Below are positions 18,308 through 27,193 of a stretch of 64,000 nucleotides of DNA, piece by piece. Within the stretch, counting starts at the first letter, position 1, and the number at the start of each line of letters is the position of its first letter. A model generated the notes under the pieces. The model was not told the origin of the DNA. It saw only the letters and a program-made list of their open reading frames with translations, and made no database searches. Where the stretch lies: contig CP136495.1 in assembly GCA_032768795.1 (NCBI GenBank), positions 498,501 through 562,500 of the forward strand. Reading direction: 5' to 3'. Both the position numbers and the translations under genes were made by a program. This DNA comes from Tremella fuciformis. Lineage: Eukaryota > Basidiomycota > Tremellomycetes > Tremellales > Tremellaceae.

Positions 18308-19987
18308 ATGGTCGACGACGAGCTGGCCGGATTCAATGTTGAGCAGGGCATACAAGATGCCTACGATGAGGCGTACCTCGGTACGGCCTCTGCGGACGAC
18401 TATCGAATTCAACTCCAGGCCGCTCGAGAGAACCTCGAAGCGCAGCCCGAAAATGCCATTTTCAAGTTTGAGGTCGACAAACTGGTTGCTGCGGGGAAGG
18501 CGGCTTTACGTCGAGAAAGGGATAAATCCGTGAGTCGAATGCCAGTAGACGAACTTCGAGTTAAGCTGTTAGGGTTCCTCTCCCGTAAAGTCGACTCCTG
18601 CTCGTGCTGAGTCGGTATTCCCGCCTATTCAATCGCCTTTCAAGGCTCCCCTTGCTCCCATCGGTCGTCTCTCACCCAAGAAACACATCTTGGATCCCTC
18701 TCCTATCTCTCGTCAACCACCCTTCGGCTCGAGCAGCATTCCCGAGACACCGGCTAGTCAAAAGGGTCATGCTCATCGCCCTTTGGGCTTCCCTAAGGCC
18801 GCATCTCCGCCTGCCAAAGTCGTGTCTTCGGCTACTGAGGTCGGTCTGAGCGACTTGTTCGGCTCGGCCCCCGACTCGAGCCCGGGTCAGCCGATCCCTA
18901 CTCCTTCGCCGACCAAGGCAGGTCGAACTCCTAGTGGGGTGTTCCCGAGGGTTGAAGGCGAAGAGTTGGTGGTCAAGCGTCTGAATCGCGTGTTTCGGTA
19001 CCCGCTGAAAGAACCGGAGGTCGTTGGACACGACGACTCGAGGATCGAGTCCTTCTACTCGTGGATCGAGTCGTACATTTCGACTCGTACTGGCGACACC
19101 GCGGATACCGGGTCGAACATCCTCGAAGCGCTCGACTCCGGCTCGTGGGGCGTCCTGATGGGGGCGGAGCGTTGTGCAGCCTGTGTGTCCCATAATCGCC
19201 CTCCCATGTCGGGCTACTCGGGTCTACTCTGCGTCTGCCCGGTTGTGGAGGTCGATGGTAGGCGGTATGTGGCGCAGAAGTATGTTTTCGACTTACCGTA
19301 TTCGATTTTCGCTGACGTATAGGTGTCTTGGGTGTATGCTCAAGTCGAAACACTGCACCCTTTCGCCCAACACCGCTCTTGGGCCCCGAGCTCAACTCGT
19401 CCTCCCCGCCGACGAGGTCGTTCGTCGTAAGGGTGTTATCGCAGGGATTCACCGCCAGGCGGCAGCTCTACTTGCCGACGCGAAACCCGGTCTGGCCCGT
19501 AATGCTATCTTGGAGATCTATAGAATCAATTACTCCGAATATCAGGTAAGTGTAGTCGGATTTCGTCTTGGTCTTGTCGAGATCTGACTTGCAGCATTTG
19601 AACCGGACTGCATTCCGCGGCGAGTCTCAAGTCGCTCTGCTAGGCTCGGGTGATCCTCCGTTGGTGTCTACACTCGACTGGAGCTCTTTGGACGACGCGA
19701 TGGCCGAAGGCGCTGAGGAGGGGGTTGCGGGTCCCTCGGTGGTCGGTGGGGGTGGTTTGAAGCGGCTATTGGAGGACTCGCCCGCGCCCTCCATTCACTC
19801 GTCTCCCGACCGGCACCACTCGGTTACTCGACTTCTGTCTGCCCGAGCTGAGTCCCTCGAGTCGGAATCCGACATCCCGCACCGCACGACCCGACTGCAG
19901 ACCAAGGAGAAGACTGCCAGTGAGGCGAAGGCGCCACAGCGCGCCGCGCTTGGCGCCCTCAAGACGAAGCGCGGTCGCCGCAAGTGA
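18308..19987 (+). CDS. antisense spliced gene carried inside gypsy-2
   Basis: Four exons: 18308-18529, 18573-19279, 19323-19545 and 19595-19987. The introns are 43, 43 and 49 nt (GTGAGT..TTAG, GTATGT..ATAG with CTGAC, GTAAGT..GCAG with CTGAC). The joined length is 1545 nt, 514 residues, all junctions in frame. Exon 1 is acidic and helical (VDDELAGFNVEQGIQDAYDE, KFEVDKLVAAGKAALRRE). Exon 2 starts Pro/Ser-rich and ends with a cysteine set (ERCAACVSHN, LLCVCPV) completed in exon 3 (KCLGCMLKSKHC), suggesting a zinc site near residues 280-325. The C-terminus is basic (KTKRGRRK), a possible nuclear signal. It converges on pol with only 32 bp between stops. It is transcribed against the element from next to the 3' LTR. 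It is not a standard gag/pol/env product, and no family was recognised. Confidence 0.75.
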
Positions 19988-20019
19988 TTGTAGTCCAGGT
20001 TGTATTTTATGCAGAGACC

Positions 20020-23000
20020 TCATGCCGACTCCGTTCTCCAGCGCGGGGCGCGCCTTATGCGTTTCGCATCGGATACTAGGGATTCGACTTGGCTGTCCTC
20101 GATGCCCTTCATCCACGACTCGAACCGCGGGTCCCCCTTTAGAGAGTCTGTTGGTTGCCAGGTCGGTTGTTGGTACCCCTTCCATTTCACAAGGACCTGG
20201 TCCTCGAGTTGTCTTGCCTTACCCCGGGATCGTCGAGCTCGTTTCAGTACCCCTTCGACTTCGTAAAGCTCCTCCTCGCTAGTGTGTGGGGCTGGTGGCG
20301 GAGCGACCAGCGCGGGTTGCGCTTCGACTCGAGCCCCACGAACGTGCGACAAGAGCTCTACGTTGAAGACTGGGTGGACTCGATTGGCGACCAATTCCGG
20401 AGGCAGGTCCAGTTTATATGCGTTCTCGTTTATCCTTTCTAGTATGGAGTACGGTCCTACGTGACGGTGGTCGAATTTCCTAGTCGGACGGAGCGTGCGC
20501 AAGTTCTTGCCATTTAGCCAGACTTTGTCCCCTACTTGGAAGTCCGGTGTGCGTCGACGCTTATCATATTGCTTCTTCCACCCTTCTTGGGCTCTGAGCA
20601 AGTTCCCTCGTATTCGATGGTGCAGCTGTTCTAGCTGCTGAACCCGGTCGGCGGCTGCTGGAACTTGCAGGTCGGACAGGTCTCCTGGCGGATCGACTAG
20701 GGTCGTACGATATGCTCTCCCGGTGTAGGCCTCCAGGGGGCTCATACCCAGCGAGGCGTGGTGCGTGCTATTGTAGCAGAACTCCGCGTGCGGCAGTAGG
20801 GGCACCCAATTGTCTTGTTCGAGGTTCACATAGTTGCGTAGGTACTGTTCCAGCCACTGGTTCGTTCTCTCGGTTTGTCCGTCTGTTTGTGGGTGGTATG
20901 CTGTCGAGTAGCGCAGGTTGGTTCCTAGGCCTTGGCAGAAGGCTTTCCAGAATTTGGATACGAACAGACTCCCACGATCCGACACTATGCTGTCGGGTAT
21001 GCCGAAACGAGTATATACTCTATCCGTGAAGATTTCGGACATTCCTTTAGCGGTGATCGACTTGTGACAGGGCGCGAATACTGCCATCTTCGAGAAGCGA
21101 TCCACGACAACCATGATGGAGTCGTAGGTATTCGAGGTGGGCAGGTCGACTATGAAGTCCACAGACAGGTCTGCCCATGGTCGTAGTGGCGGTTCGAGCG
21201 GTCGAAGGAGGCCGTACGGTTTCTGTCTCGAGGGCTTGTTTCTTTGGCACTTCTCGCACTCCGCCGCAGATTTCTCTACATCCGTCTTGATGTTCGGCCA
21301 CCACCAGTGTTGCCTAATTGCCTGATAAGTCTTTCGGGGCCCAGGGTGACCGGCCGAGACTATATCATGATGTGCCTCGATGACCTCTGTCCGAGACTTC
21401 GAGGGACAGTAGTATGCTTTCGAGTGTCTATAGTATCCTTGCGTGTCTTGGGTTACTTTTCCGTCCGCGATCAATGATCCTAGCTCGTCGTCCCCTTCGT
21501 ACAAGTCGGACGGCGTCTTGCCCAGCAGCTGTACTTGTAGGGAGAGTAGCAACTGTTCTGAGGACAGGAGCGGTCGGAAATTGTGTCCGTTGAGTTCCTG
21601 AGACAGGCTCGTGGCTGTCGAGTCGGTGGGGAGGTAATCCGGTCTTCGACTGAGGGCGTCCGGTTTAGTACTTTGCTTCCCCGAACGATAGGAGATCTCG
21701 AAGTTGAAGTCTGCCATCATCTCTGCCCATCGTGCCTGTCGTCGGGTCAGTTGCTTGGTTGACAAGAAGGTTTCCAGGCTGCGGTGGTCGGTGAGCACTT
21801 GTGTCCGGTGTCGGGCACCTTCCAGGTAGTGTCGCCATTCTTTGAAAGCGTACACGATTGCCAAGAATTCCTTGTCGTGTATCGGGTAGTTCAACTCGGC
21901 TGGCGACATGACTCGACTCGAATATGCGACTGGGCGCAGCCCATTCTCCCCGTCTTTCTGGGATATGACTGCCCCGATCGCGAAATCGGACGCGTCGGTC
22001 TCTACCACGCATTCCTGGTCTGGGTCATAGTGTTTCAGGACGGGTCCGGTCGTCATTTTCGTCTTGAGCAGGTCGAACGCCGCCTGGTGCGGTTCCGACC
22101 AGGAGAACGGGGTCGACTTCCGAGTGAGTTCGTGCAGTGGCTTAGCTACCTTGGCGAACCCTGCTATGAACCTTCGATAGAAGTTTGCAAAACCCAGGAA
22201 GGATTGGACTTCCTTGACGTTCCGAGGTGCTGGCCATGCCGACACCGCTCGCACCTTGTTCGGGTCCATCGATACGCCCTTCGGGTCGATGATGTAGCCC
22301 AGGAACTCTACGGAGTCGGTATGGAACTGGCACTTGTCGTGTTTTGCGAACAGTTCGAATTTCCGCAGTCGTTGTAGGACTTCTTTGACGTGCCTCTCGT
22401 GCTCGCTCCGTGACTTCGAGAAGATAAGTATGTCGTCCAGATAGACTATGACGAAAATGTCCAGCACATCGCGGAATATGTGGTTCATCAAGTGTTGGAA
22501 TGAGGCTGGGGCATTCGTGAGGCCGAATGGCATCACTCGGTACTCGAACAGCCCGAACCGAGTTCTGAATGCGGTTTTCCATTCTTCCCCGGCGGCGATC
22601 CGGAGGAGGTTGTACGCGCCACGTAGGTCTATTTTTGAGTAGATAGTGGCCGCACGGAGTTGGTCTAGTAGATCTCCGATCAACGGTAGGGGATAACGGT
22701 TCTTGACGGTTATGTTATTCAACTTGCGGTAGTCCACGCAGAGGCGTAAGGATCCGTCTTTCTTCTTTACGAATAAAATTGGCGAGGCCGCTGGCGACTC
22801 CGAAGGTACGATAAAGCCTTTCTTGAGGTTCGTATCCAAGTAGTCTCGGAGGGCCTCCTGTTCGGTCACGGACAGCGAGTAGATCGGGCCGAATGTCGGC
22901 TCAGCGCCGTCGAGTAGCGGGATGCGGTGGTCGAAAGGCCTATGAGGAGGTAGCTTGGTGGCCTCCGACTCCGAGAAGACATCCAGGAACTCGTGGTATT

Positions 23001-23562
23001 CCGTAGGTACCACTTCCTCCATCCGAGGTGGGTCCACGGAGATGGCTCGTAGGTAGATCGCCCCCTTGGGTTCGTCCGTAATCTGTTCGAATGCCTCGGC
23101 CGAGATGAGGGAGATTGCTTTTAGTTTTCCCGACTTGCCCCGGTGTGATCTCGAGGGAGGAGGTTGAATGGCCAGGTTATCCCAGTCGAGCGTTGGCTTG
23201 ACTTCTTTGAAGAATGGCGCCCCAAGGATGATGGGGCCCACATCTAGTCTGGCGACCAGAAATGTAGCTGTGTAGGGCTGGAACCCTTCCCCTAGCAAGA
23301 GGGTGAGGGTAACCTCTTGTTCGATAGCGCTGCGGGAGCCATCCGCTAATCGTAGGGTCTGTTTGATTCTAGAAGGGCGCAATTCGAGTTTCGACTCGAT
23401 GGCGTAGGTTTTCTCTATAAAGTTCCGGGAGGCCCCGGTGTCGAGCAGCGCTCGGGAGACTAGTGATTGTTTGTTTGCGATCGCGACGGGTATATGGAAA
23501 AGGTCTGGGGTATCAGGAATAGTTGGCGTCGAGATTGGGAGTGCGGCGAAGGTGGCGGTCAC
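20020..23562 (-). CDS. gypsy-2 pol (protease, RT, RNase H, integrase, chromodomain)
   Basis: About 1180 residues, in the -1 frame relative to gag and open for some distance upstream of gag's stop (RFGKQVGVPQPRGGEVRLSV). It begins with no ATG, so fusion by frameshift is likely; a canonical slippery heptamer was not found near the overlap. Protease has ALLDTGASRNF. RT has YSKIDLRGAY, MPFGLTNAPASFQ and VYLDDILIFSKS. RNase H has VVETDASDFA and TDHRSLETFL. Integrase has HPGPRKTYQA, CEKCQRNK, SVDFIVDLP, IVSDRGSLF and YHPQTDGQTE. The C-terminal chromodomain has YEVEGVLKRA, DQVLVKWKGY and TWQPTDSL. The stop at 20020 converges with the antisense gene's stop at 19987. Confidence 0.96.
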   Translation of the reverse strand: MTATFAALPISTPTIPDTPDLFHIPVAIANKQSLVSRALLDTGASRNFIEKTYAIESKLELRPSRIKQTLRLADGSRSAIEQEVTLTLLLGEGFQPYTATFLVARLDVGPIILGAPFFKEVKPTLDWDNLAIQPPPSRSHRGKSGKLKAISLISAEAFEQITDEPKGAIYLRAISVDPPRMEEVVPTEYHEFLDVFSESEATKLPPHRPFDHRIPLLDGAEPTFGPIYSLSVTEQEALRDYLDTNLKKGFIVPSESPAASPILFVKKKDGSLRLCVDYRKLNNITVKNRYPLPLIGDLLDQLRAATIYSKIDLRGAYNLLRIAAGEEWKTAFRTRFGLFEYRVMPFGLTNAPASFQHLMNHIFRDVLDIFVIVYLDDILIFSKSRSEHERHVKEVLQRLRKFELFAKHDKCQFHTDSVEFLGYIIDPKGVSMDPNKVRAVSAWPAPRNVKEVQSFLGFANFYRRFIAGFAKVAKPLHELTRKSTPFSWSEPHQAAFDLLKTKMTTGPVLKHYDPDQECVVETDASDFAIGAVISQKDGENGLRPVAYSSRVMSPAELNYPIHDKEFLAIVYAFKEWRHYLEGARHRTQVLTDHRSLETFLSTKQLTRRQARWAEMMADFNFEISYRSGKQSTKPDALSRRPDYLPTDSTATSLSQELNGHNFRPLLSSEQLLLSLQVQLLGKTPSDLYEGDDELGSLIADGKVTQDTQGYYRHSKAYYCPSKSRTEVIEAHHDIVSAGHPGPRKTYQAIRQHWWWPNIKTDVEKSAAECEKCQRNKPSRQKPYGLLRPLEPPLRPWADLSVDFIVDLPTSNTYDSIMVVVDRFSKMAVFAPCHKSITAKGMSEIFTDRVYTRFGIPDSIVSDRGSLFVSKFWKAFCQGLGTNLRYSTAYHPQTDGQTERTNQWLEQYLRNYVNLEQDNWVPLLPHAEFCYNSTHHASLGMSPLEAYTGRAYRTTLVDPPGDLSDLQVPAAADRVQQLEQLHHRIRGNLLRAQEGWKKQYDKRRRTPDFQVGDKVWLNGKNLRTLRPTRKFDHRHVGPYSILERINENAYKLDLPPELVANRVHPVFNVELLSHVRGARVEAQPALVAPPPAPHTSEEELYEVEGVLKRARRSRGKARQLEDQVLVKWKGYQQPTWQPTDSLKGDPRFESWMKGIEDSQVESLVSDAKRIRRAPRWRTESA

Positions 23563-24833
23563 GCTGAGGCGTACCTCGCCGCCGCGGGGCTGGGGTACGC
23601 CAACTTGTTTTCCGAATCGTCTTTGTCGAATTTCGTATGATCGAGGTTGGCGTTCGCATTCGGTGATTCGTGTCTAATACCATTGAGGCGGACTGCGTTC
23701 GCCCCCGATGCGGGGCTGTTTCGAGGAGCTCGCGTTTTCGGGGCCGTGGGGCAGTTGGCTACAATGTGATCCGGGCTCTCACAGTATAGACACAGGTTTT
23801 TGTCCATCCGTCGCTGTCTTTCGCTGGGCGAGATCCTACCCCTCGAGTGTCCGTCGTCCTTCCGATATCTCTGGTTGGTCGGGGGTCGAGAGGGCGGATT
23901 CGGGGATCGAACGTAGTCCCTCGAAGGTCTGTCGGCGCGGTCGCGAGAGTGAGTTGTCGCCGGCGCCTCGCCGAACCTTTTCGAGGTAGCTCGCTCCGGC
24001 TCGCGCTGCAGCAAGTTGTTGCGGACACTGTCCTGCTGTACATTGAGACGAATCGCTACGTCCGCCAGCTCTTTTAGGGATCTGGGCTCGTGCTCGCGAT
24101 TCGCTATGGCCAGGCGGATCTCGGGTCGCAGACCCGACTCGAACATGTCTCGTAGGCTACGGTCCTCATACTCCACATCGGCTGAGATCGCCAGGAATCG
24201 TGCATAGTATTCCGAGACCGTGCGGGTTTGCGACAGTTTCTTGAGTCGCTGCACCGCAATTCGGTGTCTATCCGGGTCGCCGAACATGTCCTGTAACTCG
24301 GAAATGAAATGGTCCAAGTCGGAACAAAAAAGGGGTTGTTCGATTTTCGGCCTGTTGAAGTACGGTTCCCACCAACGAAGGGCATTTCCCCGTAGGTAGG
24401 ATGCCGCCCAAATGACTTGCCTCCGCGAGTCCAGGCCACCGCCTTGCATGCTAAGGTACATTCGTACCTGGGTAATGTATTGCGGTAGCTTATCGCGGTC
24501 ACCGTGATATTCATCTGGGGGGTTCACCTTGAAGGATCTCGTCGCGTTCGAAATCCTCTGAGCGGACTCGAGCGGCGAGTGGTCGTGGTCGAGATCCGTG
24601 TCCGTGATCTCTTCCAGGGGTGTACCTTGCGCGGCTCCCGTGTGATGAGTGGTTGCCGGGGTGGCCCGTTCGGCCAATGCGAGACGGGCGGCCGCTAGGG
24701 CCGAGTCGCTCTGCTCCTTGGCTTGGCGAAGCTCGAGTATCTGACGTCGGAGTTCCTCAACCTCCGTAGGAGTGTCGAGGTCCTCCGAGTCCGGGTCGAC
24801 ATGCGACCGTAGTTGGCGAGTGGAAGCACTCAT
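23559..24833 (-). CDS. gypsy-2 gag
   Basis: 424 residues from the ATG at 24833 (MSASTRQLRSHVDPD), 48 nt after the 5' LTR. A coiled-coil-like segment (VEELRRQILELRQAKEQSDS) is followed by a capsid-like region (PPDEYHGDRDKLPQYITQ, LRWWEPYFNRP, LQDMFGDPDRHR, YYARFLAISADVEY). A basic linker and a CCHC knuckle CLYCESPDHIVANC come near the end. An open reading extends upstream into the LTR but lacks an ATG, so 24833 is preferred. Confidence 0.95.
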   Translation of the reverse strand: MSASTRQLRSHVDPDSEDLDTPTEVEELRRQILELRQAKEQSDSALAAARLALAERATPATTHHTGAAQGTPLEEITDTDLDHDHSPLESAQRISNATRSFKVNPPDEYHGDRDKLPQYITQVRMYLSMQGGGLDSRRQVIWAASYLRGNALRWWEPYFNRPKIEQPLFCSDLDHFISELQDMFGDPDRHRIAVQRLKKLSQTRTVSEYYARFLAISADVEYEDRSLRDMFESGLRPEIRLAIANREHEPRSLKELADVAIRLNVQQDSVRNNLLQREPERATSKRFGEAPATTHSRDRADRPSRDYVRSPNPPSRPPTNQRYRKDDGHSRGRISPSERQRRMDKNLCLYCESPDHIVANCPTAPKTRAPRNSPASGANAVRLNGIRHESPNANANLDHTKFDKDDSENKLAYPSPAAARYASA

Positions 24834-24864
24834 GTTCCTCGACTTGCAATACTCAGTGCGAGTA

Positions 24865-24879
24865 TAGTCGAATGTATCT
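24865..24879 (-). other. gypsy-2 self-priming (primer-binding) site
   Basis: Sense strand AGATACATTCGACTA begins 2 nt after the 5' LTR. It is perfectly complementary over 15 nt to TAGTCGAATGTATCT within the LTR (24989-25003). That LTR segment lies about 30 nt downstream of a TATA-like ACATATAGTA (25027-25036), so it could be the RNA 5' end. No tRNA-like TGG start is present. Confidence 0.7.
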
Positions 24880-24881
24880 AA

Positions 24882-25194
24882 TGTCAAGACCGGACGTAGG
24901 ATAGTCCGCGTCGAGCTGGGAAGTCGAGGTTGCCTCGCAGGGAGTATGCAATCGAGTAGGGTTACTAGAAGTAGACTGAGAGTACAAGAGATACATTCGA
25001 CTAGAGATCTTCTCTACTCGAATGTCTACTATATGTATTCGAAAACCGTTCAACTATACTAGACAGTCCGAGTGCCGCATTTAGCAGTTCGGCTACTTCA
25101 CCCGGATGAGGCAAGTGGGCGGTTGGCTGAGTCAGGCCGTGTGGCACTTGGCCTTGTCTCATTCCGCCACAGTCTCAGTGCCACAGTCCTGACA
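24882..25194 (-). repeat. gypsy-2 5' LTR
   Basis: 313 bp, no difference from 17776-18088 seen. It carries the promoter on the minus strand (TATA-like box 25027-25036) and the self-primer segment 24989-25003. Confidence 0.95.
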
Positions 25195-25489
25195 CCCTTG
25201 AGCCGGGGTTTATATATTCCAGACCCCATTTGATGAAGTCCGTTGCTGAAGTTCTGTCGGCCCACATACTGGTAGGGGTAGTGCCTCCCCGTAGCTGGGG
25301 TGCGAGTGTTGCTGTGGGGGCGCAGGTCATGGATATGCCCTTGGTGGTATATGCTTGATCTGGCTTTTGGATGGAGGCGGCGGTTTGCGTCCAGTCAGTC
25401 GGGTCTTCAGCAGTATGAGCGCCCGAGACGCAATCAGAGTCATATCTTGTTGCGGAGGCTTTCTCAGTAAGTGTGTTGTCGGCAGGCAT

Positions 25490-25999
25490 GATCAGGTGAT
25501 GCAATTGATGCGATACGATCAAAGTTTGAAGGACAAGGACCCTAACCAGCGAGAAGAAGGGGATTGAGTATATGGGCGTGGCCAAGCTAGAGTCTTTGAG
25601 CGTCCTTGGTGAAGCCTCGTATGAAACGTGGAGCAAAAGATCCTGTGCAGACGCTCGTTTCACGTTTGGCGCGGCGCTCCGCTCATCTTCTCATACCCGT
25701 CGCACATACGTGCGACTCCGTCTCAAATCACTGGCGAGCTGTAGACCTGCATTAGTGGCGTGGTCTGGATCAAAAGCAAGGCGGCATTGCGAGCCTGTGG
25801 TACTGCTTGGCCATGGCTGAGGTGCTGGGTCGTCTTGCTGTGTTACTTACTCGCCCGGCGACGACATTCTTCAACTTGACGCGCGGTGGGATACCCCGCT
25901 GCTCATACATCGGGTCGTAGCGAAAAGATGTAACATATCAAACAGCACATAAGGATGCGAGCATTGCAACGCGATGGAGTATACTCTGCAGGTATGTAC
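25490..25999. other. intergenic, upstream of the interrupted gene
   Basis: About 500 bp holding the presumed promoter and 5' UTR of the gene split by gypsy-2. No separate gene was seen on either strand. Confidence 0.4.
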
Positions 26000-26674
26000 T
26001 TATGATGAGTCAGCGTCGGCCTCTTCATCCTGCGGCCAACGCCCACTCATGAGCGCATTGTTCAAGCGGACTTCACTGGTATAATCATTGTAGCACTGTA
26101 CCGGACAGTAAGCCGTGTCGAGTCCCACCGATCCAGCAAAAGCTATGGTCGCAGCCGCTGTCTCAACCGGAGCCGAGAGGCTTACCATCCCCGAGTAGAC
26201 ACTTGCTGCTGCACCTATGTGGCTCGCAGTCGTAGTTGTACTACTACCCACGGCATCACTAGCCAGCTTGGCGTGATACAGACCGTGGATCAGACATCCT
26301 CCGGCCTGGTCTAGGACCCTATGACACTGAGAGCATACTTGCGAGACTCGCGACGAACCATCCGAAGGAGGCTCCGCAGTCATTGGGGGAATCGGAGCAG
26401 GCTGCAGCAGCGCAGTCTGGCTCGTTGCGGGGCTCAAAGGCGCCGGACTAGCGTTCGCCGCCTCTGAGTCTTGATCGGTGCGCGCATCAGCGTACATGCT
26501 GACGTGGGACGTGGAATACGGCGTGTGTACTCCGCTTGGTGCCGAGGTGAAACTGACGGGCGGTGAGGAAGAGACGGATGCAGGTCTTGGCGTCTCTGCT
26601 CCCGCGGGGTCGTCCGTCGCAGACCTATACATGCTGCTGGAAGGACTTGCACTCGAGTCTCCGGCTTCGGTCAT
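26000..26674 (-). CDS. hypothetical protein with a CxxC segment
   Basis: Single-exon frame of 224 residues from the ATG at 26674 (MTEAGDSSASPSS). The first half is Ser/Pro/Ala-rich and probably disordered. A central segment RVSQVCSQCHRVLDQAGGCL holds C-x2-C and a third cysteine. The C-terminal part is Ala/Ser/Thr-rich with FAGSVGLDTAYCPVQCYND and an acidic tail (DEEADADSS). No family recognised. It lies 5' of the region reached by gypsy-2 and has a TATA-like sequence on the plus strand about 110 bp beyond its start. Undetected exons are possible. Confidence 0.5.
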   Translation of the reverse strand: MTEAGDSSASPSSSMYRSATDDPAGAETPRPASVSSSPPVSFTSAPSGVHTPYSTSHVSMYADARTDQDSEAANASPAPLSPATSQTALLQPAPIPPMTAEPPSDGSSRVSQVCSQCHRVLDQAGGCLIHGLYHAKLASDAVGSSTTTTASHIGAAASVYSGMVSLSAPVETAAATIAFAGSVGLDTAYCPVQCYNDYTSEVRLNNALMSGRWPQDEEADADSS

Positions 26675-26787
26675 GATGGCACGCAAAAGTGCGTTATAGT
26701 GTGTGTATGTGTGCGGGGGCCAGGCGGGACTGGGATAGGAGCTAAGTGTCGGCCAATGCTGTTTCCAGATGTGTCAACACACAAACA

Positions 26788-26998
26788 GTATAAATAGTTT
26801 GAAGGGGGCGGGGGGTTCATCCCTCTCTCTGCTTTGCCCATGAAAGAACTTTGCTCTCAAAAGACCCAGGGAGCGCAAGCTATGAAAGGGCTGTCAAACC
26901 AGCCTCTCAATGACGTACTCCGTGGTTCCTCTGGCATCATGGATCTGTCCTCAAGCTACACGCATCGCCCACTGCAGACCTTTGTCCGAATGGGCTAG
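26788..26998 (+). CDS. possible 52-residue small ORF downstream of a TATA box
   Basis: TATAAATAG near 26788 is followed by a C/T-rich stretch and then an ATG at 26840. The open frame (MKELCSQKTQGAQAMKGLSN, end ...TFVRMG and TAG at 26996-26998) has 52 codons before the stop. Only the promoter-like spacing supports it. It may be chance. Confidence 0.2.
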
Positions 26999-27193
26999 CC
27001 TGGACCCGTCCCCTTGTGATCGCCACAAAAGGCATGCATTTTGCACATGCAGAGTCTTGCTGTACGCTTTGGGCTCGGGAGAAAGTCGTCATTCTTCTGG
27101 CTCTCGAATTACCTGCGATTGCAAACCCTGCATCGTATGCCATGTCAAATTGCACTCAAAGTCCGCAATACAAATCCCTGACTGTGAATGATT

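Larger units (their letters stand above)
17776..25194 (-). mobile_element. gypsy-2: intact Ty3/gypsy chromovirus with an extra antisense gene
   Basis: Element of 7419 bp on the minus strand. Its 313-bp LTRs (17776-18088 and 24882-25194) look identical, and the target duplication is CCCTT (17771-17775, 25195-25199). It has gag, pol (-1 frame) and a chromodomain. About 1.9 kb between pol and the 3' LTR holds a spliced gene in the opposite direction. The untranslated leader is very short (about 48 nt). It inserted into a host coding sequence. Identical LTRs and open frames imply recent movement. Confidence 0.97.
17550..25489 (-). pseudogene. host gene split by gypsy-2 insertion
   Basis: The 5' part is 25489-25195 (minus strand), starting at MPADNTLTEKASA. 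The 3' part is 17770-17550, ending ...CANAVEYE and a stop. If gypsy-2 and one copy of the CCCTT duplication are removed, AGG-G joins CC-TTG and the frame continues without a break, giving 171 residues. The C-terminal half is Gly/Ala/Cys-rich (FTCGGCSRGFAG, ALGLIGLPCAAAALAGAS, CAPCACACANAVEYE). It looks like a membrane-active or lipidated segment, but no family was recognised. The open frame also continues upstream of MPADN to an ATG at 25663, so the start could lie further 5'. As it stands the gene is disrupted. Confidence 0.75.

Noticed and set aside
24834..24887. Gypsy-2 gag starting at 24887
   Set aside because: That codon is TTG and lies inside the LTR; the ATG at 24833 is the first real start.
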